From Chloroflexota bacterium (GTDB lineage: Bacteria > Chloroflexota > Dehalococcoidia > JACPPY01), in assembly GCA_016189825.1 (NCBI GenBank), contig JACPRR010000195.1, positions 1 through 11,753 of the forward strand: a stretch of DNA of 11,753 nt. The letters run 5' to 3'. Position 1 is the stretch's first letter, and each line of letters opens with the position of its first letter. This document shows, piece after piece, positions 6,831 through 11,753 of this stretch. Made by a program: the position numbers and the translations under genes. Under the pieces are notes generated by a model. It made no database searches. It saw only the letters and a list, made by a program, of their open reading frames with translations, and was not told the DNA's origin.

Positions 6831-8066
6831 GTGTCAGAACCCGGCCGTTGGCTCCTGCGGGCAGGGTTCCCGCCATCCCTGTCACGCGACGGTAAGCTGG
6901 TGTATATCGCCTGTGGCTTGCGGAACGTAGCCTACGGATTCCTCTCCGTTATCATCGGCCTTTATCTTGCCCAAAAAGGGTTGAGCAAAGCCGAGGTCGG
7001 CATTGTTTTCATGGCTGCTCTGGCCGGCGGATCGGCGATGACAGTCCTATTTACTTGGACTGCTGACCGCATAGGCCGGAAGTGGGTGCTGGTCCTCGCT
7101 GCAATCATGATGGCGTTGGCGGGGGCCGCATTCGCTATGACTGAGAGCTTGCCCCTGCTGCTGGTGGCCGCAGCTACGGGCACGGTCAGCCCGACGGGCA
7201 AGGAGCTGGGCCTGTTCCTGCCAATCGAAGAATCCATGCTGCCGCAGACGACTGATGACCGACACAGGACGGCCACCTTCGCCTGGTACAACATCGTCAG
7301 TTCGCTCGCGGGGGCGACGGGGGCACTGGTTGCGGGACTGCCAGCACTGCTGGGGATGTCCCCCGTCGCCGGGTACAGTACCCTGGTGTGGGCATACTCC
7401 GGATCGGGAGTCCTCCTTCTTCTCCTGTTCACGAGGCTGTCAGCCAGTGTCGGGGCGCCGGGCACCGCTGTCAGGATCAGGTTCGGCCTGTCCAAGTCGA
7501 TGGGGAAGGTGGCCAGGCTGGCATCGTTGTTCGCTATAGACTCATTTGGCGGTGGCTTTGCCCTCCAGGGGATACTGGCGTACTGGTTTTACCTTCGGTA
7601 CGGCGTCGACGCTGCGACTCTGGGCGCTGTCTTCTTTGGAGCCAACGTTCTTTCGGCGCTGTCGTTCCTCCTTGCCGTGCCGATAGCCAGGCGCATCGGC
7701 CTTCTCAATACCATGGTGTTCACGCACTTGCCATCGAATATCCTCCTGATGCTGGTGCCCCTGATGCCGGGATTTGGCGCCGCGGTGGCTGTGTTTATGG
7801 CCCGCTCATGCCTCTCCCAGCTTGATGTCCCAACGCGGCAGTCATATAGCATGGCTATTGTGCGCCCCGAAGAAAGGCCAGCGGCTGCCGGAATAATGGC
7901 GGTGGCTCGCAATGCCCCACCAGCAGTGTCGGCTGCCTTCACCGGGCCTACGCTTGCCTTCCCCGTCCTGGGGTTACCGTTCCTGATCGCAGGAGGCTTG
8001 AAGCTTGTCTACGACGTTGCGGTCTGGAGGGCATTCCGCCAGGTCAAGCCGCCGGAGGAGACATAA
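6831..8066 (+). CDS. MFS transporter, substrate unknown
   Basis: A 411-aa polytopic membrane protein with about 12 hydrophobic segments beginning at residue 22. Seen: the major facilitator loop 2-3 motif DRIGRK (79-84), and a family-like stretch SPTGKELGLFLPIEESML (120-137) after membrane segment 4. A long cytoplasmic loop follows segment 6 (about 201-227). Proton-coupled import or export by rocker-switch is known for the superfamily; nothing here shows the substrate. It follows the iron ATPase by 178 nt that hold no clear terminator or promoter, so it may be read through from the iron operon, which would suggest a link to metal or siderophore handling, but this is weak. It converges with the gene on the other strand, with 4 nt between the two stops. 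Confidence 0.85.
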   Translation: MSEPGRWLLRAGFPPSLSRDGKLVYIACGLRNVAYGFLSVIIGLYLAQKGLSKAEVGIVFMAALAGGSAMTVLFTWTADRIGRKWVLVLAAIMMALAGAAFAMTESLPLLLVAAATGTVSPTGKELGLFLPIEESMLPQTTDDRHRTATFAWYNIVSSLAGATGALVAGLPALLGMSPVAGYSTLVWAYSGSGVLLLLLFTRLSASVGAPGTAVRIRFGLSKSMGKVARLASLFAIDSFGGGFALQGILAYWFYLRYGVDAATLGAVFFGANVLSALSFLLAVPIARRIGLLNTMVFTHLPSNILLMLVPLMPGFGAAVAVFMARSCLSQLDVPTRQSYSMAIVRPEERPAAAGIMAVARNAPPAVSAAFTGPTLAFPVLGLPFLIAGGLKLVYDVAVWRAFRQVKPPEET

Positions 8067-8070
8067 GATT

Positions 8071-10907
<2,837 letters not shown>

Positions 10908-11426
10908 CTACCGCTGTTTATCGAGCTTGATTTCGAGGACGCCGTTCTTGTACGATGTCTTTATGCTGGATGCATCTGCCGCAGCCGGCAGGACAACCTC
11001 CCGATGGTATTTCCTGTCCCCGGCGGAGGCGGATACCTCGAGAACATCACCCGTTACCTTTACCCTGATATCCTCTTGCTCCACGCCAGGTAATTCAGCT
11101 ACGACTGTAATGTGTTGGCCCTCGTCCATGACGTCTACCAGGGGCTCCCTGGTCTCAGAGACGGCCGGGCCGGAGCCGGTCTCCTTTATGTTGCCAAACT
11201 GCTCGACAACCGGTTTGCCACCCAGCCCCATTCGGACGCTGAAGCCATAGACACCTTTCACCTTCCCGCCTGCTGCCTCGACGGTACCCGTGTTTGAGTA
11301 CTCTTCCTTGCCTTCCGCAGACATCCTGGATATCAGGTCGAACATGTTGCCGATTCCCTTGAACAGCCCTCCCATACCGACCTCAAATCCTGCTTTCGCC
11401 GTGCTCGTTCCATCCTTCTTGTTCAT
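10908..11426 (-). CDS. Alternative product: Hsp20 alone from internal start
   Basis: Met67 of the fused frame, ATG at 11426, begins MNKKDG and is preceded by the strongest ribosome site in the window. Starting here gives a 172-aa GvpH-like Hsp20 without the HTH, which is a normal length for this family. The two products would share the same frame. Whether one or both are made cannot be told from sequence. Confidence 0.5.
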   Translation of the reverse strand: MNKKDGTSTAKAGFEVGMGGLFKGIGNMFDLISRMSAEGKEEYSNTGTVEAAGGKVKGVYGFSVRMGLGGKPVVEQFGNIKETGSGPAVSETREPLVDVMDEGQHITVVAELPGVEQEDIRVKVTGDVLEVSASAGDRKYHREVVLPAAADASSIKTSYKNGVLEIKLDKQR

Positions 11427-11624
11427 TTGTTCTCCTTTTGTCTCTTGTCTGGCGTCGATCTCTCTTTCAAGCTGCTTTAGCCGGACACCGATGATGGGAA
11501 GGGGTCTTGTCAGGCCGGCCTCCCACCTTCTCACAGTCTGCGCGGACACGCCCAAGAACTGGGCGAACCTCTCTTGCGACAATCCTAAGCCTATACGTAT
11601 CTCCTTCGCGTTTCTATCTTTCAT
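10908..11624 (-). CDS. HTH–Hsp20 fusion (XRE-like HTH + GvpH-like small heat-shock protein)
   Basis: A 238-aa protein. ATG 11624 is chosen because a near-perfect Shine-Dalgarno GAGGTGAT (11629-11636) precedes it and the earlier ATGs fall in the -10 box (11669) or in a repeat upstream of the promoter (11729). Domains: XRE-type HTH at 8-42 with recognition helix SAQTVRRWEAG (27-37), a charged helical linker (47-66), a Gly-rich amphipathic segment (82-100), a YGFSVRMGLGG stretch (126-136), and an alpha-crystallin domain from about 160 to the end with VVAELPGV (174-181) and the hallmark KNGVLEIKL (226-234). The YGF..FGN..REP.VDV layout resembles archaeal and gas-vesicle GvpH. There is no C-terminal I-x-I tail. 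First gene of the operon; it may repress its own promoter. Confidence 0.85.
   Translation of the reverse strand: MKDRNAKEIRIGLGLSQERFAQFLGVSAQTVRRWEAGLTRPLPIIGVRLKQLEREIDARQETKGEQMNKKDGTSTAKAGFEVGMGGLFKGIGNMFDLISRMSAEGKEEYSNTGTVEAAGGKVKGVYGFSVRMGLGGKPVVEQFGNIKETGSGPAVSETREPLVDVMDEGQHITVVAELPGVEQEDIRVKVTGDVLEVSASAGDRKYHREVVLPAAADASSIKTSYKNGVLEIKLDKQR
11432..11437 (-). promoter_or_regulatory. Strong internal ribosome binding site before Hsp20 start
   Basis: On the minus strand AAAAGGAG lies 5 nt before ATG 11426. It is encoded within the linker codons for ETKGEQ. Such a perfect site in the middle of a reading frame suggests that the Hsp20 was, or still is, translated separately. Confidence 0.65.
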
Positions 11625-11628
11625 TCTT

Positions 11629-11636
11629 ATCACCTC
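11629..11636 (-). promoter_or_regulatory. Ribosome binding site of the HTH–Hsp20 gene
   Basis: Minus-strand GAGGTGAT is complementary to the 16S anti-Shine-Dalgarno over eight bases and lies just before ATG 11624 (8 nt from GAGG). It decides the start. Confidence 0.75.
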
Positions 11637-11664
11637 GCTCCGGACAGCATTGTCATTTGTCTCA

Positions 11665-11693
11665 AGCATAACAGGTGTTCGCCCACCTGTCAA
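11665..11693 (-). promoter_or_regulatory. Sigma70-type promoter of the HTH-Hsp20/CDC48 operon
   Basis: On the minus strand a perfect TTGACA (11693-11688), a 17-nt spacer and TATGCT (11670-11665) form a near-consensus promoter. Transcription would start near 11658, giving a leader of about 34 nt to ATG 11624. A housekeeping-type promoter plus an operator, rather than a heat-shock sigma promoter, suggests control by a repressor. Confidence 0.75.
11671..11690 (-). promoter_or_regulatory. Inverted-repeat operator filling the promoter spacer
   Basis: ACAGGTG-N6-CACCTGT is a perfect 7+7 bp inverted repeat that starts in the last bases of the -35 and fills the spacer up to the -10. A dimeric HTH protein bound here would block RNA polymerase. 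The HTH encoded directly downstream is the natural candidate, but this is inferred. Confidence 0.65.
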
Positions 11694-11724
11694 TACTGAT
11701 GTATGCAAGAGGCTCCCGCGAAAC

Positions 11725-11753
11725 GTCATTCCGGCCCCCGAGCCGGAATCCAG
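11725..11753. repeat. dRS3-like dispersed hairpin repeat at window edge
   Basis: ATTCCGGC (11728-11735) and GCCGGAAT (11742-11749) are perfect 8-bp arms around a 6-nt loop, flanked by CGTC on the left and CCAG on the right. This is the layout of the widespread intergenic repeat CGTCATTCC...GGAATCCAG (arms ATTCC/GGAAT, as in neisserial dRS3). It may extend past the window. Confidence 0.6.

Noticed and set aside
8067..8070. Bidirectional terminator between the convergent MFS and 225-aa genes
   Set aside because: The gap is 4 nt and no clear stem with T-tracts is visible in either gene end.
11625..11729. Upstream extension of the HTH-Hsp20 frame to ATG 11669 or 11729
   Set aside because: ATG 11669 lies inside the -10 box and ATG 11729 lies in a dispersed repeat upstream of the promoter; neither has a good ribosome site, while ATG 11624 has GAGGTGAT.

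Overview
The window is GC-rich, densely coding bacterial DNA with short intergenic gaps and good Shine-Dalgarno sequences. The gene content fits an anaerobe-type environmental bacterium: a thiolase beside a DUF35 zinc-ribbon/OB-fold protein, an archaeal-like CDC48 ATPase, and a ferric-iron ABC transporter with a DtxR-type regulator. Chloroflexota (Dehalococcoidia-like) would suit this mix, but that is inference from gene style; no marker gene is present. No tRNA, rRNA, CRISPR array or intact transposase was seen.

Left part (1-1724, + strand): the 3' end of a DUF35 protein (probably the tail of a longer HMG-CoA-synthase-like/DUF35 fusion) is followed 45 nt later by a 400-aa SCP-x-type thiolase, an acyl-CoA condensing or cleaving pair. 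The 281-nt gap after it holds a cluster of three palindromes resembling ends of IS200/IS605-type elements, then a promoter-like sequence.

Middle (2006-8066, + strand): a DtxR/IdeR-type metal-dependent repressor is followed by a three-gene ferric iron transporter: lipoprotein binding protein, two-domain fused permease, and ATPase. A near-consensus sigma70 promoter (TTGACA-N17-TATACT) precedes the transporter, and a DtxR-box-like sequence overlaps its -10. The likely circuit is iron-loaded repressor shutting down iron uptake. A 14-bp hairpin lies just inside the permease reading frame, where it could lower expression of the membrane components relative to the binding protein. An MFS transporter follows after 178 nt.

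Right part (8071-11624, - strand, convergent with the MFS gene): an apparent three-gene operon. It reads an XRE-type helix-turn-helix fused in frame to a GvpH-like Hsp20, then a two-AAA-domain CDC48/p97-like unfoldase, then a 225-aa protein of unknown function that may belong to the TraB/ChaN/EreA group. The last two overlap by ATGA. The operon has a near-consensus promoter (TTGACA-N17-TATGCT) whose spacer is filled by a perfect inverted repeat, an excellent candidate operator for the HTH domain. The reading frame also carries a strong internal Shine-Dalgarno and ATG that would release the Hsp20 alone. The region therefore looks like a self-regulated protein-remodelling module (small heat-shock protein, unfoldase, unknown effector) and is the most interesting part of the window. 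The right edge ends in a dRS3-like dispersed hairpin repeat.
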